DNA from: Flavobacterium sp. N1736
GTDB taxonomy: Bacteria; Bacteroidota; Bacteroidia; Flavobacteriales; Flavobacteriaceae
Direction of reading: 5' to 3'
DNA length: 64,000 bases
NCBI RefSeq assembly: GCF_025947065.1
Contig: NZ_CP109994.1
Location: forward strand, 3,348,001-3,412,000
Below the pieces are notes generated by a model. It was given only the letters and a program-made list of their open reading frames with translations. It was not told the DNA's origin and made no database searches. A program made the position numbers and the translations under genes. The first letter of the stretch is position 1, and every line of letters begins with the position of its first letter. Shown one piece after another: positions 9,381 through 18,880 of this stretch.

Positions 9381-9415
9381 AAAGAGTTGCTAAAATAAAA
9401 ACGGTTATTAGACAT
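9335..9415 (-). CDS. Phe/Tyr-rich leader peptide of the pheA operon (pheL-like)
   Basis: This 26-residue ORF (ATG at 9415, TGA at 9337-9335) has Phe at positions 6, 8, 12, 14, 15 and 16 and Tyr at 7 and 13. Eight of eleven residues between 6 and 16 are therefore aromatic end products of the operon. It lies about 23 bases after the predicted transcription start, and its stop lies 30 bases before the terminator stem. It resembles the enteric pheL leader in logic but not in sequence. The product has no expected function beyond acting as a translation sensor for charged tRNA-Phe (and perhaps tRNA-Tyr). Confidence 0.85.
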   Translation of the reverse strand: MSNNRFYFSNSFYFFFSRSKDCAMVI

Positions 9416-9444
9416 TTTGTTTGTGTTTTTCAATAAATTCTCTG

Positions 9445-9475
9445 CGAATGTATAAATTATTTTCACCGCACCAAA
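9445..9475 (-). promoter_or_regulatory. Promoter of the pheA operon
   Basis: On the minus strand TTTG (9475-9472), a 19-base spacer and TACATTCG (9452-9445) match the Bacteroidetes form TTTG-N19-TAnnTTTG with one mismatch. The predicted start of transcription is near 9438. A second box, TAAATTTG at 9523-9516, is possible but lacks a good upstream partner. Confidence 0.65.
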
Positions 9476-9634
9476 AAAAATATTGCATTTTATGAAACAA
9501 AAAAGGATTTCTTAACAAATTTATCAAGTTTTGTATGATAATATAAAAAAAGTGGCTTAAAATAGGTTTTAGACAATTGGTTTTTTAGAAAGCACTAAGA
9601 TTTTGAGTGGCTAAGTTGCTAAGATTTTTGATAA

Positions 9635-9940
9635 TTATAACCTGATAGATAGCTCTAAATGTCCACCTAATCCAATCTCAACAATTTTTTGAAGTGTAGA
9701 AAATCGGGCTTCTTTAACATTGTTTTCAATTTTCGAAATATAGGATTTCGTTGTCCCTGCTTTTTTTGCAAGCTGTTCCTGAGTCATTCCTTTTTGAAGC
9801 CTTGCTTCCTGTATCATTACTCCAATTTTAAAGTTTTCATAGCCTGCTTCTAATTCATCACGCTTCGGGGTTCCTATTTTGCCATAATGATTTTCTACGA
9901 ATTCTTCCAAACTCATTAAGTTGCTATTTTTCGTTTTCAT
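9635..9940 (-). CDS. XRE-family antitoxin (HigA-like)
   Basis: This 101-residue protein has a helix-turn-helix domain at about residues 37-92 (GMTQEQLAKKAGTTKSYISKIEN). It begins inside the end of the upstream RelE-like frame, overlapping by 17 bases, which is the usual toxin-then-antitoxin HigBA order. It should bind and neutralise the toxin and repress their shared promoter. The N-terminal 35 residues (LEEFVENHYGKIGTPKRDELEAGYENFKIG) are typical of this antitoxin group. The frame is complete. Confidence 0.88.
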   Translation of the reverse strand: MKTKNSNLMSLEEFVENHYGKIGTPKRDELEAGYENFKIGVMIQEARLQKGMTQEQLAKKAGTTKSYISKIENNVKEARFSTLQKIVEIGLGGHLELSIRL

Positions 9941-10272
9941 ATTCTTTTTTAATTTTTAAAGCTTTTTCAATTTCTTTTTTTGGTGTTTTTTGAGTTTTCT
10001 TTTGAAATCCATTAGCCAAAACAACTAATTTTCGTTCATCAAAAAAGCAAAAAACTCTAAAAATATTGGTTCCCTGCTGAATTCTAATTTCAAAAAGTCC
10101 ATCGGTATTTTCAATATGTTTCAAATATATTGATGGTATTTTGTCAACATATTCAATTACCCGTATAGTCCAAATTATTTTCGCCTTAACTTTCTCTTCT
10201 TGTTCGGCAAAAAACTTTTTAAAATAATCTTTAAAGAAAAAAAACAGATCTGAATTTTGGATCGTTACTCAT
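9924..10272 (-). pseudogene. RelE/HigB-like toxin, probably frameshifted near the start
   Basis: The coding frame is open from 10268 to the stop at 9924 and encodes a full RelE/HigB fold (KVKAKIIWTIRVIEY..., YLKHIENTDGLFEIRI, IFRVFCFFDE, LVVLANGFQKKTQKTP). That frame has no ATG. An ATG at 10272 opens a frame reading MSNDPKFRSVFF and then stops at 10231. Losing one T from the T8 run at 10244-10237 would join the two into one toxin of about 115 residues. TTG at 10124 would give only 66 residues, missing half the fold. So the gene is frameshifted, uses an odd start such as CTG at 10247, or switches by slippage. A sequencing error in the run cannot be excluded. Confidence 0.7.
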
Positions 10273-10275
10273 TAG

Positions 10276-10283
10276 CAAATATA
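10276..10283 (-). promoter_or_regulatory. -7 box of the toxin-antitoxin operon
   Basis: TATATTTG on the minus strand matches TAnnTTTG. It ends only four bases before the ATG at 10272, which would make the mRNA leaderless or nearly so. This supports a gene start in this spot and hence the frameshift reading of the toxin. Confidence 0.55.
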
Positions 10284-10387
10284 TAAAAGTTGTTCTAAAG
10301 TGAAACTTTTTATAATTAAAAAAATCACTTATGAATTACAATTATACAAAAAAAGCTACAATTTTACTGTTTGGTTTCAATTTATTT

Positions 10388-11554
10388 TTAAAACAACCCA
10401 GAAACCGGCGAATTCCTAATCCCAATTTTAGAATAATCAAAATTCATTTTTTCCTGTAATAAAGAAGCATACACACTTCTAAAATCAATTTCATATTTTA
10501 TATCACCATTATCCAAATCAGTTAAATTTGGATTATTTCCTAGAATTGTTCCCTTATTATTTCCTCCAATAATAAACATTGGCGCTGCAGTTCCGTGATC
10601 TGTACCGTTGCCGTTGTCTTTTACGCGTCTTCCAAATTCAGAAAAAACGACAACAGTAACATTTTGAAGTAACTGTGCTTGCTTTAAATCCTGATAAAAA
10701 CTAAACAATGCATCATTCAAATCAGTCAGCTTTCTTTCATGAATTGCGAGTTGATTATCGTGCGTGTCAAATCCGCCGAGTGAAGTATAATATACTTTTG
10801 AATTTAAATTTCCTTTTATAAGTCGGCCAATCCATTCCAGATTTTTAGACAATCCGGTTTTTGGATAACTAATTTCTGTTTTGGATTTTGCCAATGCTTT
10901 CTGAATTTCATCTGAACCTTCTGTAACTGAATTAGCAATTTTTCGAACAAAATCTAATTGCGGATTATCAGATAATTTCATGTTTTCTTCCTTATCAGAT
11001 TTTATCTTAAAGCGATTTGGATCTTTTACCGTAATAGAATTCGGCTCCATTCCTTTCAAAGCCAAATTATCAATAGAATCCAGATTAATTCCGGCTGTTG
11101 CCTGATGTCCGTTACATTGCAAATCTAAATATCTGCCTAACCAGCCTTCGTTTATATATTTATTAGAATCGGTTGCGGTTTGCCAAATTTCCTGACTGCG
11201 AAAATGGGAACGAATTGGTTCCGGATATCCCACATTTTGAATTACTGTTAAATCTCCGTTTTGCTGCATTAGAGCGAAATCTTTTAATGAAGGATGAAAT
11301 GCCATTCCTTTATTTTTACCAACCACAGCATCTTTATTCAATGCTATTTTTGTTCTTAAATCATAATACAATGGATTATCGTACGGAATAAAAGTATTCA
11401 ATCCGTCATTTCCACCGTTCAATTGTACAAACACAATACATTGCTCGCCTGTAACTAAACTGTTTTGTGAACCAAAAGCATGCAAAAAATCAGGAAGCAC
11501 AAGTAATCCGCCTGTAAAAGTCCCTGTCAATGTTAGAAAATTTCTTCTGTTCAT
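10388..11554 (-). CDS. DUF1501 domain exported protein
   Basis: This 388-residue protein belongs to the sulfatase-like DUF1501 family. It starts NRRNFLTLTG followed by a hydrophobic stretch, a twin-arginine-type signal, so it is probably exported folded. LNGGNDGLNTFIPYDN, FDTHDNQL and FSEFGRRVKDNGNGTDHG are the family's conserved blocks and look like metal-binding residues of an alkaline-phosphatase-like fold. It follows the DUF1800 gene by 12 bases; the two families nearly always occur as a pair. The role is unknown, and no substrate can be read from the sequence. Confidence 0.9.
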   Translation of the reverse strand: MNRRNFLTLTGTFTGGLLVLPDFLHAFGSQNSLVTGEQCIVFVQLNGGNDGLNTFIPYDNPLYYDLRTKIALNKDAVVGKNKGMAFHPSLKDFALMQQNGDLTVIQNVGYPEPIRSHFRSQEIWQTATDSNKYINEGWLGRYLDLQCNGHQATAGINLDSIDNLALKGMEPNSITVKDPNRFKIKSDKEENMKLSDNPQLDFVRKIANSVTEGSDEIQKALAKSKTEISYPKTGLSKNLEWIGRLIKGNLNSKVYYTSLGGFDTHDNQLAIHERKLTDLNDALFSFYQDLKQAQLLQNVTVVVFSEFGRRVKDNGNGTDHGTAAPMFIIGGNNKGTILGNNPNLTDLDNGDIKYEIDFRSVYASLLQEKMNFDYSKIGIRNSPVSGLF

Positions 11555-11566
11555 GATCTTACGTTT

Positions 11567-12964
11567 TTAAACAATTTGATATTCCGGCAATTTTGTGATG
11601 TAATTAAAAAGTCTTGTTACTGCAAAATTGGCGTGCGCGTCTTTTGGGTCAAAGTCGTATTTCAGTAAATTTTCCATGTCTTTTTGTATTGAATCGTTTA
11701 CTTTAAATAATAACCTGTTCGATAATTCAGTGATAATAGTTTTGTTGTTTCCCCCAGTATCAAAATCAATTTTTATATCAATTTTTTCAAATTCAACTTT
11801 TGATTTATCATCGGCATTTGCCATAGAATTGAGGGCTTTTCTTGTAATACTTCTTCCGCTGCAAAGCAAATCGGAAGTATTATTACGCTGCAGATAAATT
11901 TGAGAAGTCAGCCAGGAATTTCCGCCGTCCCAGCCTTTTACATTAATCTGATTGTATAAATCCATTCCCTGCTGTTTCAGAAAAAACATGACGATGGCAT
12001 TATCAAAATCTTTAATTTCTAATTCATCAATTAATTGTAAAATATAAACTAACGGATTTTTAATTTTAGTTCCTGAATCTTCTTTCTTGTATTCTTCGGT
12101 GAAAATCTTAGTCAATAGAGGCTGTATTTCAAACTTCACTTTTCTGAAATAATCGCCATAATACGTTACCAATTCTTCTGAGGGGTTATCATAAATAAAC
12201 CATTTAAGAATTTTTCGGGTAATCAAATAAGGAATGTTTTTTTGTTCGAAAATAATATCAACCAAATCATCTGCTTTCCAGTTTCCGGTTTTCCCGAAGT
12301 ATGTTTTATCACTATTATCTTCTGCAAATTTTCTGTACACCGCATTATTATCGCCGTAATTTAATCCTGCCAAAGCTCTTGCGCCTTCTTTGATATCGCT
12401 TTCAGAATAATTTCCAATTCCGATTGTGAATAATTCGAGTAATTCACGACTTAGATTTTCATTGTATTTGCCTTTTTTATTATCGACATTATCTAAATAT
12501 TTCACCATTGCATTCGATTTTACAATTTGCTTTGTGAGTTCTTTAAAATTACCAAAAGCATGTTCGCGTAAAATCATATTGTGCTGATAAATCCAATAGT
12601 TGACTTTTACTTTTTGGGAAGTCGAAACGAAATGATTGTGCCAGAAACAAACCATATTTTCCCGAAGTGGAAATTCGTCGTTTCGCATTTTGTCAATCCA
12701 CCATTTTTTTAATTCAACAGCCGAATAAATTTCTTTTTTGAGAATCTTCTTCTTTTCTTCAGAATCTGCTGTTTTTATCGCTTCTTTTAACTCTTTGAGT
12801 TCGATTAATGTTTTGGGATCATCGTTTAAAAAAGCAGGAAGCTGTGTGTCGAATTTTGAATCGTAAGAATGTTTTAGAAACTTTTCTAATCCTAGTTTTT
12901 CAATTTTATCGGATTCTTTTCCGGAAAAACCCAATCGTAACGACCAAAGATTGCTTTTTTTCAT
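11567..12964 (-). CDS. DUF1800 domain protein
   Basis: This 465-residue helical protein has the DUF1800 signatures: WWIDKMRNDEFPLRENMVCFWHNHF, NENLSRELLELFTIGIGNYSESDI, and VKGWDGGNSWL near residue 345. No clear signal peptide is present at MKKSNLWSLRLGF. It is the first gene of a two-gene unit with the DUF1501 protein. The pair may form an exported complex, but the function is not known and this call is by family resemblance only. Confidence 0.9.
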   Translation of the reverse strand: MKKSNLWSLRLGFSGKESDKIEKLGLEKFLKHSYDSKFDTQLPAFLNDDPKTLIELKELKEAIKTADSEEKKKILKKEIYSAVELKKWWIDKMRNDEFPLRENMVCFWHNHFVSTSQKVKVNYWIYQHNMILREHAFGNFKELTKQIVKSNAMVKYLDNVDNKKGKYNENLSRELLELFTIGIGNYSESDIKEGARALAGLNYGDNNAVYRKFAEDNSDKTYFGKTGNWKADDLVDIIFEQKNIPYLITRKILKWFIYDNPSEELVTYYGDYFRKVKFEIQPLLTKIFTEEYKKEDSGTKIKNPLVYILQLIDELEIKDFDNAIVMFFLKQQGMDLYNQINVKGWDGGNSWLTSQIYLQRNNTSDLLCSGRSITRKALNSMANADDKSKVEFEKIDIKIDFDTGGNNKTIITELSNRLLFKVNDSIQKDMENLLKYDFDPKDAHANFAVTRLFNYITKLPEYQIV

Positions 12965-13024
12965 AACACAGAAATTTGTTTAGAATTAAGACTTTGTTTT
13001 TTATGAAAGGTTTAATTTGAGGAA

Positions 13025-13160
13025 GACTCTAAGTGCAAAGGTTCTAAGGTTTCCTTGTGCCTCTGAATACAAAGCTGTTCTATTCTAACTGCGTAGAATG
13101 GATTAAAATCCATGATTTATTTTGTAGCAACGGATTTTAATCCGTTAAGCGGAAAATAGC
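13025..13160. repeat. Dispersed intergenic repeats
   Basis: The gap between nrdA and the DUF1800 gene holds the short palindromes TGGATTAAAATCCA and ACGGATTTTAATCCGT, plus a CTAAGTGCAAAGGTTCTAAGG-type tract. These are the low-complexity repeats seen between many genes of this genus. No ORF or RNA gene is evident. Confidence 0.55.
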
Positions 13161-13249
13161 TCCTAAAACAAAAGCAGCTATCATTACAATAACTGCTTTT
13201 ATAAATATCTTTTAAAAATCTGAAATCTCAGATCTGAAATTTAAAATAA

Positions 13250-15640
13250 TTAAGACCCACACATTTCACAATCTTCAGGATCTGCGGCTTGTGCTTTTAG
13301 CAACATCGCTTTATAATCTTCAACGCTGATTGCTTCAGTTTCTGCAACTAATGTTGGAACTTCTTCTTTTTTATCGTTGTTTAAGGTAAATTTAATCGCA
13401 TCAACTGCTGATTTTGTTCTCAAGTAATACATTCCTGTTTTTAAACCTGATTGCCAAGCGTAAAAGTGCATTGACGTTAGTTTAGAATAGTTTGCATCTT
13501 GCATAAACAAGTTCAACGATTGCGATTGGTCAATAAAATAACCTCTTTGACGTGACATATCGATAATGTCTTTCATAGACATTTCCCAAACTGTCTTGTA
13601 TAGTTCTTTCAGGTCTTGCGGAATCACATCAATGTTTTGAACTGATCCGTTATGACGCATAATTTCTTGTTTCAATGTTTCGTTCCACAAACCTAGTTTT
13701 ACTAAATCTTCCAGTAAATGTTTGTTTACTACAATAAATTCTCCAGACAATACACGACGTGTGTAAATGTTTGATGTATAGGGTTCGAAAGCTTCGTTGT
13801 TTCCTAAAATCTGAGAAGTTGAAGCTGTTGGCATTGGCGCAACTAACAATGAGTTACGAACTCCGTGTTCCATTACTTCTTTTCTTAATGAAGCCCAGTC
13901 CCAACGTCCTGATAATTCTTCATCTTTCATTCCCCACATATTGTATTGGAATTCTCCTTTAGACATTGGAGATCCCTCAAATGTAGAATATGGTCCTTCT
14001 TCTTTTGCCATTTCCATAGAAGCGGTTACGGCTGCAAAGTATAAAGTTTCGAAAATTTCCTGATTCAACGTTTTGGCTTCGTCACTTGTAAACGGCAGAC
14101 GCAACATGATAAAAGCATCTGCCAAACCTTGTACTCCTAATCCTACCGGACGGTGACGCATGTTTGAGTTTTCAGCTTCTTTTACCGGATAATAGTTTCT
14201 GTCGATTACTTTGTTCAGGTTACGCGTTACACGTTTTGTAACATTGTAAAGTGCCTGGTGATCGAATTTTCCGTTTTCAATAAACATTGGCAACGAAATA
14301 GAAGCTAAGTTACATACCGCAATTTCATCTTTAGATGTGTATTCCATAATCTCAGTACACAAGTTAGATGAACGAATTGTTCCTAAATTCTTGTGGTTTG
14401 ATTTACGGTTTGCCGCATCTTTGTACAACATATAAGGTGTTCCTGTTTCGATTTGCGATTCAAGGATTTTCTCCCATAATTCACGCGCACGAATGGTTTT
14501 TCTACCTTTTCCTCTAAATTCATAATCCGTATACATTGCTTCGAATTCTTCTCCGTAAACATCGTATAATCCCGGACATTCGTTAGGACACATTAAAGTC
14601 CATGTTGAATCTTCCTGAACACGTTTCATAAATAAATCAGATGTCCACATCGCGAAGAATAAATCTCTTGCACGCATTTCTTCTTTTCCTGTATTTTTCT
14701 TTAAATCCAAAAATTCGAAGATATCCGCATGCCATGTTTCGATATAAATCGCAAAACTTCCTTTACGCTTTCCTCCACCCTGATCTACGTAACGTGCTGT
14801 ATCGTTGAAAACTCTCAACATTGGCACAATTCCGTTTGAGGTTCCGTTTGTACCACGAATGTAAGATCCTGTCGCACGAACGTTATGAATAGAAAGACCA
14901 ATTCCTCCCGCTGATTGCGAGATTTTAGCCGTTTGTTTTAAGGTGTCATAAATACCATCAATACTATCATCCTGCATTGCCAAAAGGAAACAAGAAGACA
15001 TTTGTGGTTTTGGAGTTCCGGCATTAAACAACGTTGGCGTTGCATGCGTGAAGAACTTTTTAGACATTAAATCGTACGTTTCGATTACTGATTTTAAATC
15101 ATCTAAGTGAATACCAACCGAAACACGCATCAACATATGTTGCGGTCTTTCGACGATTTTTCCGTTGATTTTTAGCAAATACGAACGCTCTAAAGTTTTA
15201 AATCCGAAATAATCGTAATTAAAATCTCTAGTATAAATGATATGAGAATCTAAGAAAGCTGAGTTTTCCTGAATTACTTTAAATACTTCATCCGAAAGTA
15301 ATGGCGCATCTTGTCCGTTTCTTGGATTTACATAGTTGTACATATCTTTCATCGTTTCTGAGAACGACTTTTTCGTATTTGAATGTAGGTTTGAAATTGC
15401 CACACGCGCTGCCAATTGTGCATAATCAGGATGCGCAATTGTCATAGAAGCCGCCGTTTCTGCTGCAAGATTATCAAGTTCAGAAGTAGAAACCCCATCA
15501 TACAATCCTTCGATAACTCTCATCGCTACCTTCACAGGATCTACAAGCTCATTCAAGCCGTAACACAATTTTTTGATTCTTTCTGTAATCTTATCAAACA
15601 TTACGGGCTCTTTGTGGCCATCTCTTTTTACTACATACAT
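13250..15640 (-). CDS. nrdA: Class Ia ribonucleoside-diphosphate reductase, alpha subunit
   Basis: This 796-residue large subunit reduces ribonucleoside diphosphates with NrdB. An N-terminal ATP-cone ([22 protein letters not shown]) implies dATP feedback control. The catalytic barrel shows [14 protein letters not shown] [30 protein letters not shown] with the active-site Cys, and [18 protein letters not shown]. The C-terminus ends CEMCGS, the shuttle cysteine pair re-reduced by thioredoxin. It is complete and of normal length, and lies 264 bases downstream of nrdB on the same strand. Confidence 0.97.
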   Translation of the reverse strand: MYVVKRDGHKEPVMFDKITERIKKLCYGLNELVDPVKVAMRVIEGLYDGVSTSELDNLAAETAASMTIAHPDYAQLAARVAISNLHSNTKKSFSETMKDMYNYVNPRNGQDAPLLSDEVFKVIQENSAFLDSHIIYTRDFNYDYFGFKTLERSYLLKINGKIVERPQHMLMRVSVGIHLDDLKSVIETYDLMSKKFFTHATPTLFNAGTPKPQMSSCFLLAMQDDSIDGIYDTLKQTAKISQSAGGIGLSIHNVRATGSYIRGTNGTSNGIVPMLRVFNDTARYVDQGGGKRKGSFAIYIETWHADIFEFLDLKKNTGKEEMRARDLFFAMWTSDLFMKRVQEDSTWTLMCPNECPGLYDVYGEEFEAMYTDYEFRGKGRKTIRARELWEKILESQIETGTPYMLYKDAANRKSNHKNLGTIRSSNLCTEIMEYTSKDEIAVCNLASISLPMFIENGKFDHQALYNVTKRVTRNLNKVIDRNYYPVKEAENSNMRHRPVGLGVQGLADAFIMLRLPFTSDEAKTLNQEIFETLYFAAVTASMEMAKEEGPYSTFEGSPMSKGEFQYNMWGMKDEELSGRWDWASLRKEVMEHGVRNSLLVAPMPTASTSQILGNNEAFEPYTSNIYTRRVLSGEFIVVNKHLLEDLVKLGLWNETLKQEIMRHNGSVQNIDVIPQDLKELYKTVWEMSMKDIIDMSRQRGYFIDQSQSLNLFMQDANYSKLTSMHFYAWQSGLKTGMYYLRTKSAVDAIKFTLNNDKKEEVPTLVAETEAISVEDYKAMLLKAQAADPEDCEMCGS

Positions 15641-15904
15641 AAGCTTACTTTTTATTAGTTATTGAAAAAATGAAAGACACTAGAAAAACGAATTCCAGCA
15701 CTTAAACATTGTGTGTTTTTAAATTATTTTTAGAGAATTATTAGATTCTCAATAGTTACCCGTTTCAAATTCGAAAATCAAATTTAAATACGTCGAAAAT
15801 TGCTATTGAATCTACGATTTGGGAAAAGAGATTCAACCTAAAATGTTTTTGTAATCTTTTTTAACGCCTCTTGAAGAGCGGATCGCTAAAATTATTTTTG
15901 TTGT

Positions 15905-16882
15905 CTAAAAATCTGCATCAAATGAAATTTTCTGAGCATCACTATCTGTGTTCATCACACCGGATTTTTGATACTCTGCAACACGTTTTTCAAAGAAATT
16001 AGTTTTTCCCTGAAGAGAAATCATGTCCATGAAGTCAAACGGATTTGCTGATCCATAAACACGTTCGCAGCCTAATTCTACTAATAATCTGTCAGCAACA
16101 AATTCTAAGTATTGTGTCATTAATGCTGCATTCATACCAATTAAACTTACCGGCAGAGATTCTGTAACAAATTCTCTTTCGATATCTAAAGCATCAACAA
16201 TGATTTCTTTAATTCTGTCTTTTGGCACTTTGTTAATCAAATGGTGATTGTGCAAGTGTACTGCAAAATCACAATGTACACCTTCGTCACGAGAAATTAA
16301 CTCGTTAGAAAAAGTTAAACCTGGCATTAAACCACGTTTTTTCAACCAGTAAATTGAACAGAAAGCACCTGAAAAGAAAATTCCTTCAACAGCTGCAAAA
16401 GCAATTAGTCTTTCAGCAAATGAATCAGATTCGATCCACTTTAAAGCCCAGTCTGCTTTTTTCTTAATTGCAGGAAAAACTTCCAAAGCATTAAACAATT
16501 CCGCTTTCTCTGCTTCATCTTTCACATAAGTGTCAATTAATAAAGAGTATGTTTCGCTGTGAATGTTTTCCATCATGATTTGAAAACCGTAGAAAAACTT
16601 TGCTTCGGCATATTGAACTTCATTTACAAAGTTCTCAGCAAGGTTTTCATTCACGATTCCGTCAGAAGCTGCAAAAAACGCAAGAATGTGTTTAATGAAA
16701 TATCTTTCATCATCACTCAGCTTATTATTCCAGTCTGTTAAGTCCTGGTGCAAATCGATTTCCTCTGCAGTCCAAAAACTAGCTTCCATCTTCTTATACC
16801 ATTCCCAAATATCATGATGTTTGATAGGAAAAATAACGAAACGGTTCTTGTTTTCTTGTAAAATTGGTTCGACTTGCGACAT
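15905..16882 (-). CDS. nrdB: Class Ia ribonucleoside-diphosphate reductase, beta subunit
   Basis: This 325-residue subunit houses the di-iron-tyrosyl radical. Metal ligands are visible in [28 protein letters not shown] and [11 protein letters not shown]. The residue four after the His of ENIH is Tyr, so the radical tyrosine is present and this is not a radical-free Ic type. It precedes nrdA. A candidate -7 box TAAGTTTG lies on the minus strand at 16974-16967, about 85 bases before the start codon. No convincing NrdR box was seen. Confidence 0.97.
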   Translation of the reverse strand: MSQVEPILQENKNRFVIFPIKHHDIWEWYKKMEASFWTAEEIDLHQDLTDWNNKLSDDERYFIKHILAFFAASDGIVNENLAENFVNEVQYAEAKFFYGFQIMMENIHSETYSLLIDTYVKDEAEKAELFNALEVFPAIKKKADWALKWIESDSFAERLIAFAAVEGIFFSGAFCSIYWLKKRGLMPGLTFSNELISRDEGVHCDFAVHLHNHHLINKVPKDRIKEIIVDALDIEREFVTESLPVSLIGMNAALMTQYLEFVADRLLVELGCERVYGSANPFDFMDMISLQGKTNFFEKRVAEYQKSGVMNTDSDAQKISFDADF

Positions 16883-17217
16883 GGCTTTTATGTTTAATTT
16901 TTTTACTGATTTTTTACTGATTCAGAGTAGTACAAAGATTGTCATTTGTTGCCAAAAATGAAAGCCAAACTTATTCACAATTTGACGTAGTTTTTAACAA
17001 CGGACAAAAAGTAGCTTATTTTTCAGACAATAATTAAATTATTGTAAATGAGCAATTTAAAATCGTTATTTAGACCTTAGGTGCTGTAAAATATAGACTT
17101 TTTATAATAAAAAGCAAGAAAATTTTAATTGTTTTTAAAAGTTTTTTTTAGAGTTAAAACTTTAATTTATTGAGTTAAAAAACACCGTTTCAAAAACGTA
17201 TTTTTTACAGTTATTTT
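16883..17217. other. Intergenic region upstream of nrdB
   Basis: This stretch between the nrdB start and the DUF3109 stop holds the weak nrdB promoter candidate (16967-16974), a doubled TTTTTTACTGA next to the nrdB start, and a short CGTTT/AAACG hairpin followed by GTGTTTTTT on the minus strand (about 17183-17200) that may end DUF3109 transcription. No ORF, tRNA or structured RNA was found. Confidence 0.4.
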
Positions 17218-17787
17218 TTAAGAATTTTTAAGTTCCTGAGCTACTTTTTCAAGCTCCATATACCAATCTTCGCCAAAGCGACGAATTAAAGCTTCTTTTA
17301 CAAATTTATAGACCGGAACTTCTAACTCTTTACCTAAAGAACAGGCGTCGTCACAAATATCCCATTTGTCATAATTAACTGCGGCAAATTCTGTGAAGTC
17401 TTTTACACGAATTGGATATAAATGACAGGAAACAGGTTTTTTCCAATCAACAATTCCCTGATTGTATGCTTGCTCGATTCCGCAAAGTGCCGTTTTTCCG
17501 TCAAAAATAACGTAAGCACAATCCTTATTATCTATTAGCGGCGTTTCAAGATCGCCATCAGTTCCTTTTACCCAGGTTCCCTGCGCTTCTATAGCAGCAA
17601 TTCCTTCTTTACGTAAAAAGGGTTTTACTTTAGGATAAATTTCCTCCATTATTTTTGTCTCAGCTTCGCTTAAAGGTGCACCGGCATCTCCGTCAACGCA
17701 GCAAGCTCCTTTACAAGCTGACAAGTTGCATACAAATTCTTTTTCAAGAATATCCTCTGAAATAATGGTTTTACCTAATTGAAACAT
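17218..17787 (-). CDS. DUF3109 cysteine-rich protein
   Basis: The start is placed at the ATG at 17787 ([18 protein letters not shown]), giving 189 residues. A longer frame from 17910 would begin upstream of the promoter at 17817-17824 and reads through repeat DNA. The sequence [11 protein letters not shown] near residue 22 and later Cys-containing blocks ([35 protein letters not shown]) suggest an iron-sulfur or zinc cluster, as in YkgJ-type proteins. The family is conserved in Bacteroidetes but uncharacterised. The protein looks cytoplasmic. Confidence 0.85.
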   Translation of the reverse strand: MFQLGKTIISEDILEKEFVCNLSACKGACCVDGDAGAPLSEAETKIMEEIYPKVKPFLRKEGIAAIEAQGTWVKGTDGDLETPLIDNKDCAYVIFDGKTALCGIEQAYNQGIVDWKKPVSCHLYPIRVKDFTEFAAVNYDKWDICDDACSLGKELEVPVYKFVKEALIRRFGEDWYMELEKVAQELKNS

Positions 17788-17816
17788 GATACTAAAATAC
17801 TGAAATTTATAAAGTG

Positions 17817-17824
17817 CAAAGATA
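17817..17824 (-). promoter_or_regulatory. -7 box of the DUF3109 gene
   Basis: TATCTTTG on the minus strand fits TAnnTTTG. It is 29 bases before the ATG at 17787 and decides that start over the upstream in-frame GTG/ATG codons. No clear -33 element was found. Confidence 0.55.
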
Positions 17825-17870
17825 GACAAAGAAAGCAGATGAAATGAGATTAAATTTACTGTGAAAATTC

Positions 17871-18047
17871 TACCACAGAGATGCACAAAGTTTTCCACAG
17901 AGACACACAAAGATCTATTAAACTTTGAGAAAGTTTAAAACCCAAAGATTTATAAACCTTAAAAACTAAAACTTTGCGAAACTCTGTGAAAAACTTTGTG
18001 CAGCTCTGTGGTAAAAAACAAACAAAACTTTGCGAATCTCTGCGGTA
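17871..18047. repeat. Imperfect long inverted repeat of CTTTGTG/CTCTGTG units
   Basis: The left arm (17871-17912, CCACAGAGATGCACAAAG...) is an inverted imperfect copy of the right arm (17971-18013, ...CTTTGTGCAGCTCTGTGG). A third unit, CTTTGCGAATCTCTGCGG, follows at 18026-18047. It fills most of the 408-base divergent gap between DUF3109 and marC. It makes a spurious 77-residue frame. This is a dispersed intergenic repeat type. Confidence 0.75.
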
Positions 18048-18155
18048 GAAACAATATTTTGTTACAAAAATCATTTTTTTAATCACCAATACGTGTTTTT
18101 ATAACAAAAATATACCGGAATACATTCTATTAAAAAAACAACTACCTTTATTATC

Positions 18156-18163
18156 TACCTTTG
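18156..18163 (+). promoter_or_regulatory. -7 box of marC
   Basis: TACCTTTG fits TAnnTTTG and lies 32 bases before the marC ATG. A near copy, TACCTTTA, lies 13 bases upstream. Confidence 0.55.
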
Positions 18164-18195
18164 CAAAAATTTTAAACGCTAAAAATCAAAGTAAT

Positions 18196-18774
18196 ATGTT
18201 AGAAATTGACCTTAAAGAAATTATTACTGTTGGAATGGTGCTTTTTGCCGTAATTGATATTGTGGGATCTATTCCGATTATTGTGAATTTAAGAGCAAAA
18301 GTTGGTCATATCGAATCTGAGAAAGCTTCGATTGTTGCCGGAATGATTATGATTGTTTTTCTTTTTGTTGGTGAAGGTTTACTTAATCTTATCGGTATCG
18401 ATGTGCATTCGTTTGCTGTTGCGGGTTCGTTTGTATTATTTTTTCTTGCTTTAGAAATGATTTTAGGAATCAGGATTTATCGTGACGAAGAACCGGGATC
18501 TGCTTCTATCGTTCCATTAGCGTTTCCGTTAATTGCGGGAGCAGGAACAATGACTACTTTGCTTTCGCTTCGATCTCAATTTCACACTATAAATATTATA
18601 ATTGCTATTTTACTAAATATCATCTTAGTCTATATTGTTTTGAAATCTTCAAAAAAAATCGAAAATTTATTAGGAGAAAACGGACTTGGCGTGGTTCGCA
18701 AGACTTTTGGAGTAATACTTTTGGCAATTGCTGTTAAATTATTCGCTGCTAATGTTAAAGGTTTGTTTGTCTAA
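18196..18774 (+). CDS. MarC family integral membrane protein
   Basis: The protein has 192 residues and about six hydrophobic segments. The opening VGMVLFAVIDIVGSIPIIVNL and the middle block VPLAFPLIAGAGTMTTLLSL are hallmark MarC (NAAT) motifs. The family was once linked to multiple antibiotic resistance, but that link was withdrawn, so no transport role is assigned. Its own promoter lies just upstream. The next gene starts 106 bases later on the same strand. Confidence 0.92.
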   Translation: MLEIDLKEIITVGMVLFAVIDIVGSIPIIVNLRAKVGHIESEKASIVAGMIMIVFLFVGEGLLNLIGIDVHSFAVAGSFVLFFLALEMILGIRIYRDEEPGSASIVPLAFPLIAGAGTMTTLLSLRSQFHTINIIIAILLNIILVYIVLKSSKKIENLLGENGLGVVRKTFGVILLAIAVKLFAANVKGLFV

Positions 18775-18880
18775 CATTTATTTTTATAAATTTACCCCCA
18801 ATAAAATTTCTAAATATGACTTTAAGACAATTTAATGTCAACGGGTTTTACTTTAATTATTTTAGACAAACAAACGCCAT

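Noticed and set aside
17856..18089. A 77-codon minus-strand ORF upstream of DUF3109
   Set aside because: It is made of the inverted CTTTGTG/CTCTGTG repeat, and the DUF3109 promoter lies downstream of it.
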